This document shows, one piece after another, positions 23,517 to 32,193 of a stretch of DNA of 37,056 bases. This DNA comes from Streptomyces sp. (GTDB taxonomy: Bacteria > Actinomycetota > Actinomycetes > Streptomycetales > Streptomycetaceae): assembly GCA_013362785.1 (NCBI GenBank), contig JABFVM010000350.1, positions 1 through 37,056 on the forward strand. Direction: 5' to 3'. A program made the translations under genes and the position numbers. Each line of letters opens with the position of its first letter. Position 1 is the first letter of the stretch. The notes beneath the pieces are model-generated. The model was given only the letters and a program-made list of their open reading frames with translations. It searched no databases and was not told where the DNA came from.

Positions 23517-26423
23517 GTGGCGGGACTGGTAGGCAGATCGGCGGAGCTCGAACGGCTGGACGCAGTGCTCGAAGGCCTGGGCCGTTCCGGACTGCCGGAG
23601 GTTGTGGACGTCGTCGACGTCGTCGGTGAACCCGGTATCGGCAAGAGCAGGTTGCTCGACGAGATGTGCGCGCGGGCCCGCCGGGCCGGGTTCACCGTAC
23701 TGCGCGGGCGGGCCACCCAGTACGAACAGCAGGTTCCCTTCCATCTGTTCACGGACGCGTTCGCCGATGCCGGTCCCCGCGCTCAGGACGCCTTCGCCGG
23801 CCCCGCCTTGGCCGAGGTGCACTCGGTGCTGCACGGCATCCGGCAGGCCCCGGGCGACGGTGCCGTCGGGAGCGCCGCCGCCCGGTTCGGGCTGCATCGT
23901 GCGATCGCGGCGTTGCCGACGCAGCTGGGTGAGCGCGGTCTGGTGCTGGCTCTGGACGACGTGCACTGGGCGGATCCCGCCTCACGCGAGCTCGTGGACC
24001 ATCTGATCCGGCACCCCGCGCGCGGACGCGTCCTGCTGGTGGTGGCCCGGCGGGTCCGGCAGACGCCGACATCCCTGACCGCGGCACTGACGCGCGGCGC
24101 GGACAGCGGGACCGTGCTCCACCTCGCTCTGGAGCCGCTCTCCGAGCGGGAGTCCGTCCTGGCGCTGGCACCCGACATCACCGAGGAGCAGGCCCGGCGG
24201 CTGCACGCCGCCAGCGAGGGCAACCCCTTGTATCTGCTGGCGCTGGGGCACGCGCACCGCACCGGGGCGCCCCTGCCCGGCCTCACCCCCGACACCCACG
24301 CCGACGCCAGGGACGCCGGGTACGCGGCCGGCGTACCCGGCGGGCTCGCGGCGCTGCTGCTGGACGAGTTGGGCATGCTCACCGGGTCGCAGCGCCGGCT
24401 CGTGGAGGCGGTGGCGGCGCTCGGCGACCACGCCTCGTCGGCCCTGCTGGCCGTGGTGAGCGAGCTCTCCGTCCAGGATGTGGAGCAGGAGACCACAGCC
24501 CTGATGGCGCGCGATCTGCTGCGCGCCGGGCCGGGCGACCGGTGGATGCTGCGCCATCCCCTGGTCCGGGCCCTGGTCTACGAGAGGACCGCGCCGGGGC
24601 GGCGTGTCGAATTCCACCGCCGCACCGCACGTGAACTGGCCCGCCGCGGTGCTCCCGCCACCGAGCGGGCCCGCCACGTCGCACGGTCGTTGACCGGCTG
24701 GGATGCCCGGGCCGCGGAGGTGCTCATCGAGGCCGCCACGCGGTTCGCGTCGACCGCGCCGGCCATCGCCGCCCAACTGCTGGATGTCGTCCTGACTCAT
24801 ATGCCGGACACTTCCGACCGGTTCGCGCAACGCGGCGATCTGGTCCTGGCGCGCGCCCGCGCGCTCGGCGTCAGCGGGAACCTCCGGGAGAGCCGGGACC
24901 TGCTGCACTCCCTGATCGAGACCGCCGGCAAGGACCATCCGGAACTGCGGACGCGGGCCGTCGCCCAGTGCGCCGTGATGGAGCGGCACCTCGGCCACTC
25001 CCCCGAGGCCACCGCCCTGCTGCGCCGGGAGCTGTCCCGCGATCCCGGCCCGTCCCCTGCCCAGGCGGTCTCCCTGCGCCTGGCCATCGGCATGTCCGCC
25101 CTGTTGACCGCGTCCTATCCGCAGGCACGCGCGGACGTCGCGCAGGCCGTCGCCGTCGCCCGCGCCGACGACGATCCCACCGGTGAGGCGGCGGCGCTCG
25201 CGCTGGCTGCCCTGGGCGAGGCGTACGAAGGGGAGACGCGGGCGGCGGCCGGGTTCGCCGACTCCGCCGCGTCCCTCGCGGACGCGCTGACCGATCCCGG
25301 CCTCGCCGGTCTGTGCGAGGCGCTGGTCTGGCTGGCCTGGGCGGAAACCCTGCTGGAGCGCTACGCCGACGCCGAGCGGCACATCACCCGGGGGCTGGAC
25401 ATCGCCCGTCGTACCGGACAACTCCACGTCCTGCCCCACCTGTTGACGAGCCGCGCCTTCGTCCACCTCACCACCTGCCGTCTGCCGTCCGCGCTGGAGG
25501 CCGCCGAGGAGGCGGAGTCCATCGCCCGGGCCGCGGGCAGCGACGACCTGCTGGGCTTCACCCTGGCCATCAAGACGCTGGTGCTGTTGCTGGCCCGACC
25601 GCTGGGCGACGCGAGCGCCCTGGCCACCGGTGAGGAGGCCACCGCCGCGGCCGGCCGCAGCAGGGGCTGGTGGTCGTCGCTGGCCTGGTGCATGCTCGGC
25701 CACGCGACCTTCGTCAGCGGCGACCCGCATCGCGCCCAGGAGGCCATCACGACGGCAGGCGGCGGCCCCGAACTGCCCCTGCTGCAGCCGTCGATCCGTC
25801 CGGGCCAGCTCGACACCCTCGCGGCCGCGGCCCTCACCGCCGGGGACGTCGAGGCGGCCGGCCGCTGGGCCGCCCAGGCCACCCGCGAGGCCGACCGGCT
25901 CGGCCTCGACGGTCAGCGCGCGGCCGCCCTGCGCGCCCAGGCCACCCTGGCCGAGCACCACGGCGAGACGGGCAAGGCCGTACGGCTCCTCGACGCGGCG
26001 GCACAGGAATACGTCCGCTGCGGCCAGACCCTGTGGGAGGCGTACTCCCTGCTGCGGGCGGCGCCCCTGGTGCAGCGCACCGGGCAGGGAGCGCGCGCCG
26101 CCGCGATGTGGCACCGGGCCCACCGCATCGCCGTCGGCGGCGGCGCACGCCTGCTGGTGGACCTCGCCGAACTGATCCGCCCTCAGGTGATGGCGCAGAC
26201 ACCGGAGCTCCCGGCGCAGCTGGCGGAACTGACCGCTCGTGAGCTGGAGGTGGCCGAGCTGGTGGCGCAGGGGCTGAGCAACCAGGACATCGCCGCCCGG
26301 CTCCACCTCAGCCGACGCACCGTCGAGACCCACCTGTCCTCCATCTACCGCAAGGCGTCAGTGCCGTCCCGCGCGGCCCTGGCCGGACTCATGACCCGCG
26401 TCGGACTGGGAGCCGGGTCGTGA
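23517..26423 (+). CDS. LAL-type LuxR-family transcriptional regulator
   Basis: A 968-residue regulator of the large ATP-binding LuxR (LAL/MalT-like) class. At the N-terminus is a P-loop AAA-type ATPase (VGEPGIGKSRLL, Lys43) followed by the probable Walker B LVLALDDVHWADPAS. The long middle region is rich in Ala/Leu helical TPR-like repeats. The C-terminal ~65 residues hold a LuxR helix-turn-helix (LTARELEVAELVAQGLSNQ, then DIAARLHLSRRTVETHLSSIYRK). GTG at 23517 is chosen because the protein then begins GLVGRSAELERL, the conserved start of LAL ATPase domains. Such proteins often control secondary metabolism or carbohydrate use. Neither ligand nor target is evident; the neighbouring M64 protease and the kinase operon are candidates by proximity only. 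Confidence 0.9.
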   Translation: MAGLVGRSAELERLDAVLEGLGRSGLPEVVDVVDVVGEPGIGKSRLLDEMCARARRAGFTVLRGRATQYEQQVPFHLFTDAFADAGPRAQDAFAGPALAEVHSVLHGIRQAPGDGAVGSAAARFGLHRAIAALPTQLGERGLVLALDDVHWADPASRELVDHLIRHPARGRVLLVVARRVRQTPTSLTAALTRGADSGTVLHLALEPLSERESVLALAPDITEEQARRLHAASEGNPLYLLALGHAHRTGAPLPGLTPDTHADARDAGYAAGVPGGLAALLLDELGMLTGSQRRLVEAVAALGDHASSALLAVVSELSVQDVEQETTALMARDLLRAGPGDRWMLRHPLVRALVYERTAPGRRVEFHRRTARELARRGAPATERARHVARSLTGWDARAAEVLIEAATRFASTAPAIAAQLLDVVLTHMPDTSDRFAQRGDLVLARARALGVSGNLRESRDLLHSLIETAGKDHPELRTRAVAQCAVMERHLGHSPEATALLRRELSRDPGPSPAQAVSLRLAIGMSALLTASYPQARADVAQAVAVARADDDPTGEAAALALAALGEAYEGETRAAAGFADSAASLADALTDPGLAGLCEALVWLAWAETLLERYADAERHITRGLDIARRTGQLHVLPHLLTSRAFVHLTTCRLPSALEAAEEAESIARAAGSDDLLGFTLAIKTLVLLLARPLGDASALATGEEATAAAGRSRGWWSSLAWCMLGHATFVSGDPHRAQEAITTAGGGPELPLLQPSIRPGQLDTLAAAALTAGDVEAAGRWAAQATREADRLGLDGQRAAALRAQATLAEHHGETGKAVRLLDAAAQEYVRCGQTLWEAYSLLRAAPLVQRTGQGARAAAMWHRAHRIAVGGGARLLVDLAELIRPQVMAQTPELPAQLAELTARELEVAELVAQGLSNQDIAARLHLSRRTVETHLSSIYRKASVPSRAALAGLMTRVGLGAGS

Positions 26424-26433
26424 GCGAGGCCGG

Positions 26434-26448
26434 TGGGCCCTCGGCCCA
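26434..26448 (+). terminator. Weak hairpin after the LAL regulator
   Basis: TGGGCC-CTC-GGCCCA, a 6-bp stem with a 3-nt loop, begins 11 nt after the stop codon. Short but GC-rich and well placed. Confidence 0.4.
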
Positions 26449-26506
26449 GTAGGGCTGGATGAACGCCCCGCCTCAGTGTGGTGGTGCCGTGGGGGCCGGC
26501 ACATCC

Positions 26507-26587
26507 GTGAAACCACGTACTCGGCGCCACTTCCGCACCGAACACCCTGCGACATGGCGAAACCCGTAGTCGATTACGTGTTTCCAC
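26507..26587. promoter_or_regulatory. Long spaced inverted repeat upstream of the kinase operon
   Basis: GTGAAACCACGTA at 26507-26519 faces TACGTGTTTCCAC at 26575-26587; read on opposite strands they match at 11 of 13 positions. The repeat lies in the 234-bp region before the lipoprotein gene. Related motifs recur at 32117-32130 and 33511-33524 (see findings). Confidence 0.45.
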
Positions 26588-26657
26588 TGAGGCCGCCGCC
26601 CCCCGCCGCCGTCTACGTTCGACCCGTCGGACAACCGAGCGGTGCAGAGGGGACTGC

Positions 26658-27476
26658 GTGAGAGGCAACGCCCATGGCGTACGGGGTAGTTGGGTGACGC
26701 TCCTGGTGACGGGGAGCCTGCTGGCCGGGTGTTCGGCCCAGGGGGCGGACAGCGGGTCCCCGCGGCGGACCGGGTCGGCCGCGCACACCGCCTCGCCGCA
26801 AGCCACGGCGACCCCGTCGGGCGAGTCGACCGCCGCCCCCGTCTTCACACCCGACGCGTCCCTCGTCCCCAGAACCTCGAAGGACGGACAGCGGCTGGTG
26901 GAGTCGGTGGTGTTCGCTCCGGGGGACTGGGGGCGGCGCTTCGTCGCCCAGGATCCGGCCGTGAGCCGGCCGGGCACCTGGGCCGTGCTGGACGACGGCT
27001 GCCGCTGGGAGCGGGAGAAGGCCCCTCGGGCAGTGCTGGCCAGCCTGTCCCGCTACAGCCTGCTGCCCGCCGACGGCGGCAAGGGGACTGTCAAGGTGAC
27101 CGCCGCGGCCACCGTCCACTCCTCCGCCCTCGGCGCCGACGAACAACTGAGCACCACCTTGGAGGAAGTCCTGCGCTGCCCGGAGCAGCGCCCTCGGGCC
27201 GACGCCCGGATCACCGGCCTGAACTCGCTCGGCACCCCCTTCGGTGCCCGCGAGCAGGAGTACGCCGACGACTCCTTGCTGGAGGCCGGGCAGTACGTCG
27301 AGCAGGGCGGTGCCGCGCAGCCGTACCGGTGGATGGTCGCCCGGCTGGGCACGGTCGTCGTGGCCGTCTCCGTGACGGGCGCGAAGGGGCACACCGAGCA
27401 GGAACTCCAACAACTGGGCGCCGCCGGCCTGGGGCAGATGCTGGCGCGCGTCCAGCAGCGCCTGAAGGGGAAGTGA
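26658..27476 (+). CDS. Probable lipoprotein, first gene of the receptor-kinase operon
   Basis: A 272-residue exported protein of unknown function. The N-terminus is short and basic with a hydrophobic run and the lipobox LLAGC (Cys25), so it should be lipid-anchored on the outer face of the membrane. A low-complexity Ser/Thr/Pro-rich linker (residues ~28-65) precedes a globular domain with cysteines in DDGCRWEREK and VLRCPEQRP that could pair. GTG at 26658 follows GAGGGGAC. Its stop overlaps the next start (TGATG), so it is translationally coupled to the first receptor kinase. I do not recognise the domain. By position it may help the kinase sensor domain, as solute or co-receptor protein; inference only. 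Confidence 0.75.
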   Translation: MRGNAHGVRGSWVTLLVTGSLLAGCSAQGADSGSPRRTGSAAHTASPQATATPSGESTAAPVFTPDASLVPRTSKDGQRLVESVVFAPGDWGRRFVAQDPAVSRPGTWAVLDDGCRWEREKAPRAVLASLSRYSLLPADGGKGTVKVTAAATVHSSALGADEQLSTTLEEVLRCPEQRPRADARITGLNSLGTPFGAREQEYADDSLLEAGQYVEQGGAAQPYRWMVARLGTVVVAVSVTGAKGHTEQELQQLGAAGLGQMLARVQQRLKGK

Positions 27477-29779
27477 TGGACCCGCTGCGTACCTCCGACC
27501 CGTCCAGACTGGCGGGCCATCGGCTGCTCGGGCGGCTCGGCGCCGGCGGGATGGGCGTGGTCTACCTGGCCCGCTCGGCCGGCGGCTCTTTGGTCGCACT
27601 GAAGGTGATCCAGGCCGAGTACGCCGAGGACGCCGGCTTCCGGGAACGGTTCCGCAGGGAGGCGGAGACGGCCCGCCGGATCACCAGTCCCTGGGTGGCG
27701 TCCCTCGTCGACGCGGACCCGGATGCGGAACAGCCCTGGCTGGCCACCGCCTTCGTGCCGGGACCCTCGCTCGGTGAGGCCGTCGCGGCCCACGGGCCGC
27801 TGCCCCTACGGAGCCTGCGCGTGCTCGGGGCGCGGCTCGCCCAGGCGTTGGGCGACCTGCACGGCGTCGGCCTCGTGCACCGGGACGTCAAGCCGGGCAA
27901 TGTGCTGCTGGCGCTCGACGGGCCCCGGCTGATCGATTTCGGTGTGGCCCGCGATCCGCAGGACACCGCGCTCACCTCGACCGGTGTGGTGGTCGGTACC
28001 CCCGGCTTCCTGCCGCCCGAACAGGCCCAGGGCACACGGGAGTTGGCCGCCTCCGGCGACATCTTCTCGCTCGGCTGCGTGCTGGCCTTCGCCGCCACCG
28101 GCCGTCCACCGTTCGGCACCGGCTCGCTGGACGCGCTGCTGTACCGCACGGTGCACGACGCCCCGGATCTGGAGGGCGTACCCCGGCCGCTCGCCGAGGT
28201 GGTGCACGACTGCCTGGAGAAGGACCCGCACCTGCGGCCCACGGCGGAGGCACTGTCGCAGGCACTCACGGTCGCCGCGTCCGAGACGCCACCCGATCCA
28301 CGCGAGGCGCTGCGGGCGGAGCGCCCCGCGCCCCCGGAGAACGCCGACGCGCCGGACGCGGTCGCCGACGGCGAGGCCGAGCAGGCGGCCGACGGGCAAT
28401 TCCCCGCGGACGAGGCCTGGTTGCCCGAGCCGTTGGTCCGGCTGATCGCGGAACGCTCGGCGGCCGGGCTGGCCCTGCCCGCCGTCGACGAGACCGAGGT
28501 CGACCCCGCGTCCGCCGGCACCGCCACGCCGGACACCGCGGCCGCAAAGCCGACGGCCCGTGCCGTCGGCAGACGCCGGTTCCTGCTCCTGGCCGCAGGC
28601 GCGGCGGTCGTCGCGGCCGGAGGTGGACTGGCGGCGTGGGCGGGGCTCGACGGTGACGGCGGCGGGGAGGACGAGGCCGCGTCGACCGCCACCGGTCCGG
28701 TGTACACCCTCGGCCTGCACGCCGACCTGACGGGCGATCAGAAGGCGGTGGGCCGGGCGCAGGAACGAGGTCTGCGGCTCGCGGTCCACGAGTTCAACTC
28801 CCGTGCGGGCAAGCCCCTCACGCTCGCCGTGAAGACGGTGGACGACGGTGGCGACCCGGCCCGGGCACCCGAGGCGGCCAGGAAGCTCGTCGCCGACCGT
28901 TCCGTGCTGGCGGTGATCGGTCCCACCACGGACGCCACGGCCCTGGCCTCGCTGGCGACGTACGACGCCGCGTCGCTGCCGCTGATCGCGGTGACGCCCG
29001 GCGCCACCGTGCTGCAGGTGATGGGCAGCCGGTCCTTCCTGCACGCCCGGGTGACGGACACGCTGCTGCCTCTCTATCTGGACGTGTACCTGCGCGGTAC
29101 GGCGAAGTCGCGCACGGTCGGCATCGTCGACGACCGGGCGGCGGACGCCTACGCCTGGGAGATCAGCAGCACCCTTGCCGATGCCCTGCGCAAGGTCCCG
29201 CTGCCGGCCGTGCCCAAGGTGGTCAGCGCGCTGCGCACCGACTTCGGACCGACCCTGGACGCCCTGCTGGACGGAGGCGCCGACTCGGTGGTCTTCGCCG
29301 GTTACCACGACCGGGCCGCGCTGCTGGCCCGGGAACTGCACCGCCGTGACTTCCCGGGCGCCAGGGCCGCCGCCCAAGGGGTGCTCGACGCCCGGTTCCT
29401 GTCCGCCGCGGGGGACGCGGCCGACGGGTGGGTGATCGTCGCCCCGGCCATGGACGCGACCGTGGCGCCCGAGGCGAAGGCGTTCAGGGCCGCCCACCGG
29501 GCGCTCTTCGGGGCGGAGCCGGAGCGGTACGCCGTGGAGACGTACGACGTGGCGCAGTTCGCCGTGAAGACGCTGGGGTCACTGAGCGCCGGGCGCCGCA
29601 CCCGGCAGACCCTGACGACGGCACTGCGATCGGGGTCGCACAAGGGCATCGCCCGCAACCTCGCCTTCGACAAGGACACCGGGGCGCTGGTGGCCGACGG
29701 CAGCGGGGTCCACCTGTGGAAGGTCGAGGGCGGCAGGTTCGCGTACCAGGGCCCGGCGCCGTACCAGGTGGCCACCTGA
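27476..29779 (+). CDS. Receptor Ser/Thr kinase with extracellular periplasmic-binding-protein domain (1)
   Basis: A 767-residue fusion. Residues ~10-275: PknB-like kinase with glycine loop LGAGGMGVVY, Lys43 (VALKVIQ), catalytic LVHRDVKPGNVLL (Asp137), DFG as LIDFGVAR (Asp154) and GTPGFLPPEQ activation segment, so all catalytic residues are present. Residues ~276-365: acidic/Pro-Ala juxtamembrane region. Residues ~368-390: one hydrophobic helix preceded by GRRR. Residues ~405-767: a type I periplasmic-binding-protein domain (Peripla_BP_6 / branched-chain amino-acid receptor type; LHADLTGDQKAVGRAQERG, VIGPTTDATALASL). Topology should be kinase inside, binding domain outside. Ligand binding may directly regulate kinase activity. 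Start ATG overlaps the lipoprotein stop. Ligand and kinase targets unknown. Confidence 0.92.
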   Translation: MDPLRTSDPSRLAGHRLLGRLGAGGMGVVYLARSAGGSLVALKVIQAEYAEDAGFRERFRREAETARRITSPWVASLVDADPDAEQPWLATAFVPGPSLGEAVAAHGPLPLRSLRVLGARLAQALGDLHGVGLVHRDVKPGNVLLALDGPRLIDFGVARDPQDTALTSTGVVVGTPGFLPPEQAQGTRELAASGDIFSLGCVLAFAATGRPPFGTGSLDALLYRTVHDAPDLEGVPRPLAEVVHDCLEKDPHLRPTAEALSQALTVAASETPPDPREALRAERPAPPENADAPDAVADGEAEQAADGQFPADEAWLPEPLVRLIAERSAAGLALPAVDETEVDPASAGTATPDTAAAKPTARAVGRRRFLLLAAGAAVVAAGGGLAAWAGLDGDGGGEDEAASTATGPVYTLGLHADLTGDQKAVGRAQERGLRLAVHEFNSRAGKPLTLAVKTVDDGGDPARAPEAARKLVADRSVLAVIGPTTDATALASLATYDAASLPLIAVTPGATVLQVMGSRSFLHARVTDTLLPLYLDVYLRGTAKSRTVGIVDDRAADAYAWEISSTLADALRKVPLPAVPKVVSALRTDFGPTLDALLDGGADSVVFAGYHDRAALLARELHRRDFPGARAAAQGVLDARFLSAAGDAADGWVIVAPAMDATVAPEAKAFRAAHRALFGAEPERYAVETYDVAQFAVKTLGSLSAGRRTRQTLTTALRSGSHKGIARNLAFDKDTGALVADGSGVHLWKVEGGRFAYQGPAPYQVAT

Positions 29780-29789
29780 TGGGGCATTG

Positions 29790-31970
29790 ATGGAGCCGTT
29801 GCGCGGAGCCGACCCGGCCAGGATCGCGGGGTACCGGCTGCTGCGCCGCCTCGGCGTGGGCGGCATGGGCGTGGTCTATCTCGCCCGCTCCGGTGGGGGT
29901 TCGCTCGCCGCGGTGAAGGTCATCCGCGCCGCGCACTCGGACGACCCGGGCTTTCGGGCCCGCTTCCGCCGGGAGGTGGAGACGGGGAGCCGGGTGGCGA
30001 ACCCCTGGGTCGTACCCCTTCTCGACGCGGACCCGGACGCGGAGTCGCCGTGGCTGGCCACGGAGTTCGTGCCAGGGCCCTCCCTCGCGGAGGCCGTGGA
30101 GGAGTGCGGCCCGCTGCCGTACCGGAGTGCCCGTGTCCTGGGGGCGCGGCTGGCCGAGGCGCTGGAGGCGGTGCACGGGGCGGGTCTGGTGCACCGGGAC
30201 GTCAAGCCCGCCAATGTGCTGCTCGCGGTCGACGGGCCACGGATGATCGACTTCGGGATCGCCCGGCCGCCGGAGGACACCGCGCTCACCGCGAGCGGGA
30301 TGGTGGTCGGCTCCCCCGGGTTCCTCTCCCCCGAACAGGCCCAGGGCCGGGGCCGGGAGATCGGGCCGGCCAGCGACGTCTTCTCGTTCGGCTGTCTGCT
30401 GGCGTACGCGGTGACGGGCGAGCGCCCCTTCGGGTGGGGCTCGGCGGCCGAGGTGCTGGTGCGTACGGTCCACGACGAGGCGGACCTGGACGCCGTACCG
30501 GCGCCGTTGCTGCCGCTGCTGCGGGACTGCCTGGCGAAGGAGCCGGGCGCCCGGCCCACCGTGCCCGAGGTCCGGGCGGCTCTGGACCTCGGGCACGGTG
30601 GGGCGGGCGAGGCCGGGGGCTGGTTGCCGGAGTCGCTCACCCGGCTGATCGCCCGCCGTTCGGCCGCCGTTCTCGCTCTGCCCGCGGTCGAGGCGACCGA
30701 GGTGTCCGGTGCCCCGGCAGCCGCCGACACGGTGCCGGGCTCGCGGGAACGGCCGAAGGGCACCACGCGGCGCCGCCTGCTGATGCTGGGCTCGACCGCC
30801 GGAGTCCTGGCGGCCGGTGGCACGGCCGCCTGGTGGGCCACGGGCCGCCCCCGCCGCGCCCCGGCACAGGGCGGCGGCACACGGCTTCCGCAGCAGGTGG
30901 TCGCCCTGCACGCCGATCTGACGGGAGACCACAAGACGACCGGCCTGGCGCAGGAGAACGGTGTCCGGCTCGCCGTCGACCACCTCAACTCCCGTGCCGA
31001 CCGCGGTTTCGACCTCACCCTCCGGGTGCACGACGACGCGGGCGGCACCACCCGGGCACAGCAGATCGCACGGCAGCTGTCGGCCGACGACCGGGTCCGC
31101 GCAGTGATCGGGCCGACCACCGACGCCTGTGCCGAGGCCGTGCTTGAGCAGTACCGGAAGGCGCTGCTGCCCATGGTCTGCGTGTCGGTCGGGCTCGACG
31201 GGGTGTCCGCCGCGAGGTACCGGACGTACGCGGCCACCCGGCCCCCCGACCGCTACTTGGCGGCACCCCTGGTCGCCCACCTCGTCCGCACCGTCCGAAC
31301 GCGCAGAACGGTGCTGATCGACGACGCGGCCGAGGGCGACTTCAGCTGGGAGCTCTGCGGGGACGTCGCCCAGGCGCTCGCCTCCGGACAACGCACCACG
31401 ACCCGGCGCACCCTCGCCGCCGAGGACGACGCGACCGACGACTTCCGTGCCCTGGCCGAGTCGGTGACCGACTGGAAGGCGGACGCGGTGCTGTTCGCGG
31501 GAGGATTCGAACGCGCGGCGAAACTGGCGCGAGCGCTGCGCGCGGCCGGCTACTCCGGAGCCCGGTTGGCCACCCAACGCGCCCTCGACTCCCGCTTCTT
31601 CACCCTGGCCGGGGACGGCGCCGAGGGCTGGGTGTTCGCCACCGCCTTCCTCGATCCGACCCGTGTGACGGCAGCGAAGTCCTTCGTCGCCGCCTACCGC
31701 CACCGCTTCGGCACCGCCCCGCCCTGGTACTCCGCGGAGGCCTACGACGCGACACTGTTCGTGGCCCGCGCCCTGACGACGCCGGGCGCGTACCTCACCG
31801 AACGGGGCCCGCTCGTGGACCGGCTGCGGCAGACCGACTACCGAGGAATCACCAAGCGGCTGCACTACACGGGCTCAAGCACCGGCTACACCACGAAGGC
31901 GACGTACCTCTTCCAGGCGTCCGGCGGCCGCTTCCGCTTCCTCGGCCAGTACGAGGACGCCACGGCCTGA
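29790..31970 (+). CDS. Receptor Ser/Thr kinase with extracellular periplasmic-binding-protein domain (2)
   Basis: A 726-residue paralogue of the preceding protein, beginning 10 nt after its stop. The kinase is complete: LGVGGMGVVY, Lys43, LVHRDVKPANVLL (Asp137), MIDFGIAR (Asp154), GSPGFLSPEQ. The linker is about 45 residues shorter than in copy 1. The membrane helix (about 330-350, MLGSTAGVLAAGGTAAWWA) again follows arginines (TTRRRLL). The binding-protein domain begins VVALHADLTGDHKTTGLAQENG and contains VIGPTTDACAEAV. The kinase domains are closely related at this reading (same length to the HRD motif), the binding domains less so, which would fit duplication and divergence of ligand specificity. 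ATG at 29790 has GGGG upstream; a TTG at 29787 is an alternative. Same operon as copy 1. Confidence 0.92.
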   Translation: MEPLRGADPARIAGYRLLRRLGVGGMGVVYLARSGGGSLAAVKVIRAAHSDDPGFRARFRREVETGSRVANPWVVPLLDADPDAESPWLATEFVPGPSLAEAVEECGPLPYRSARVLGARLAEALEAVHGAGLVHRDVKPANVLLAVDGPRMIDFGIARPPEDTALTASGMVVGSPGFLSPEQAQGRGREIGPASDVFSFGCLLAYAVTGERPFGWGSAAEVLVRTVHDEADLDAVPAPLLPLLRDCLAKEPGARPTVPEVRAALDLGHGGAGEAGGWLPESLTRLIARRSAAVLALPAVEATEVSGAPAAADTVPGSRERPKGTTRRRLLMLGSTAGVLAAGGTAAWWATGRPRRAPAQGGGTRLPQQVVALHADLTGDHKTTGLAQENGVRLAVDHLNSRADRGFDLTLRVHDDAGGTTRAQQIARQLSADDRVRAVIGPTTDACAEAVLEQYRKALLPMVCVSVGLDGVSAARYRTYAATRPPDRYLAAPLVAHLVRTVRTRRTVLIDDAAEGDFSWELCGDVAQALASGQRTTTRRTLAAEDDATDDFRALAESVTDWKADAVLFAGGFERAAKLARALRAAGYSGARLATQRALDSRFFTLAGDGAEGWVFATAFLDPTRVTAAKSFVAAYRHRFGTAPPWYSAEAYDATLFVARALTTPGAYLTERGPLVDRLRQTDYRGITKRLHYTGSSTGYTTKATYLFQASGGRFRFLGQYEDATA

Positions 31971-31979
31971 GCCGCGGGG

Positions 31980-32103
31980 TTCTACGGGTCACGGCTGCGC
32001 CCCGTGTCTCCCCAGGCTGTCTCCCCCGGCCTCGGAAGACCCACCAGATCAGGTCGTTGGTCACGAGGATGACGCCGGAGGCCAAAGACCACTCGCCCAC
32101 ACC
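31980..32103 (-). pseudogene. Possible C-terminal fragment of a membrane protein
   Basis: On the minus strand a stretch reads GVGEWSLASGVILVTNDLIWWV, followed by FRGRGRQPGETRG. This looks like a membrane helix with cytoplasmic tail rather than random translation, but there is no start or upstream domain. It occupies part of the gap between the second kinase and the zinc-ribbon gene, on the opposite strand. Family not recognised. Confidence 0.25.
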
Positions 32104-32193
32104 AATACGTGGTCCACTACGTGCTTTCCCGGATGCCGGAGCCATGTCGCCGCTGCGATGATCGCCCCTCCAGCGGTACAGGAAAGGCAACGC

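Noticed and set aside
23982..26333. A long minus-strand open frame opposite the LAL regulator
   Set aside because: No start context or domain; sense strand holds P-loop and LuxR motifs.
29484..31865. A long minus-strand open frame opposite the second receptor kinase
   Set aside because: Sense strand encodes a full kinase; the antisense frame is compositional.
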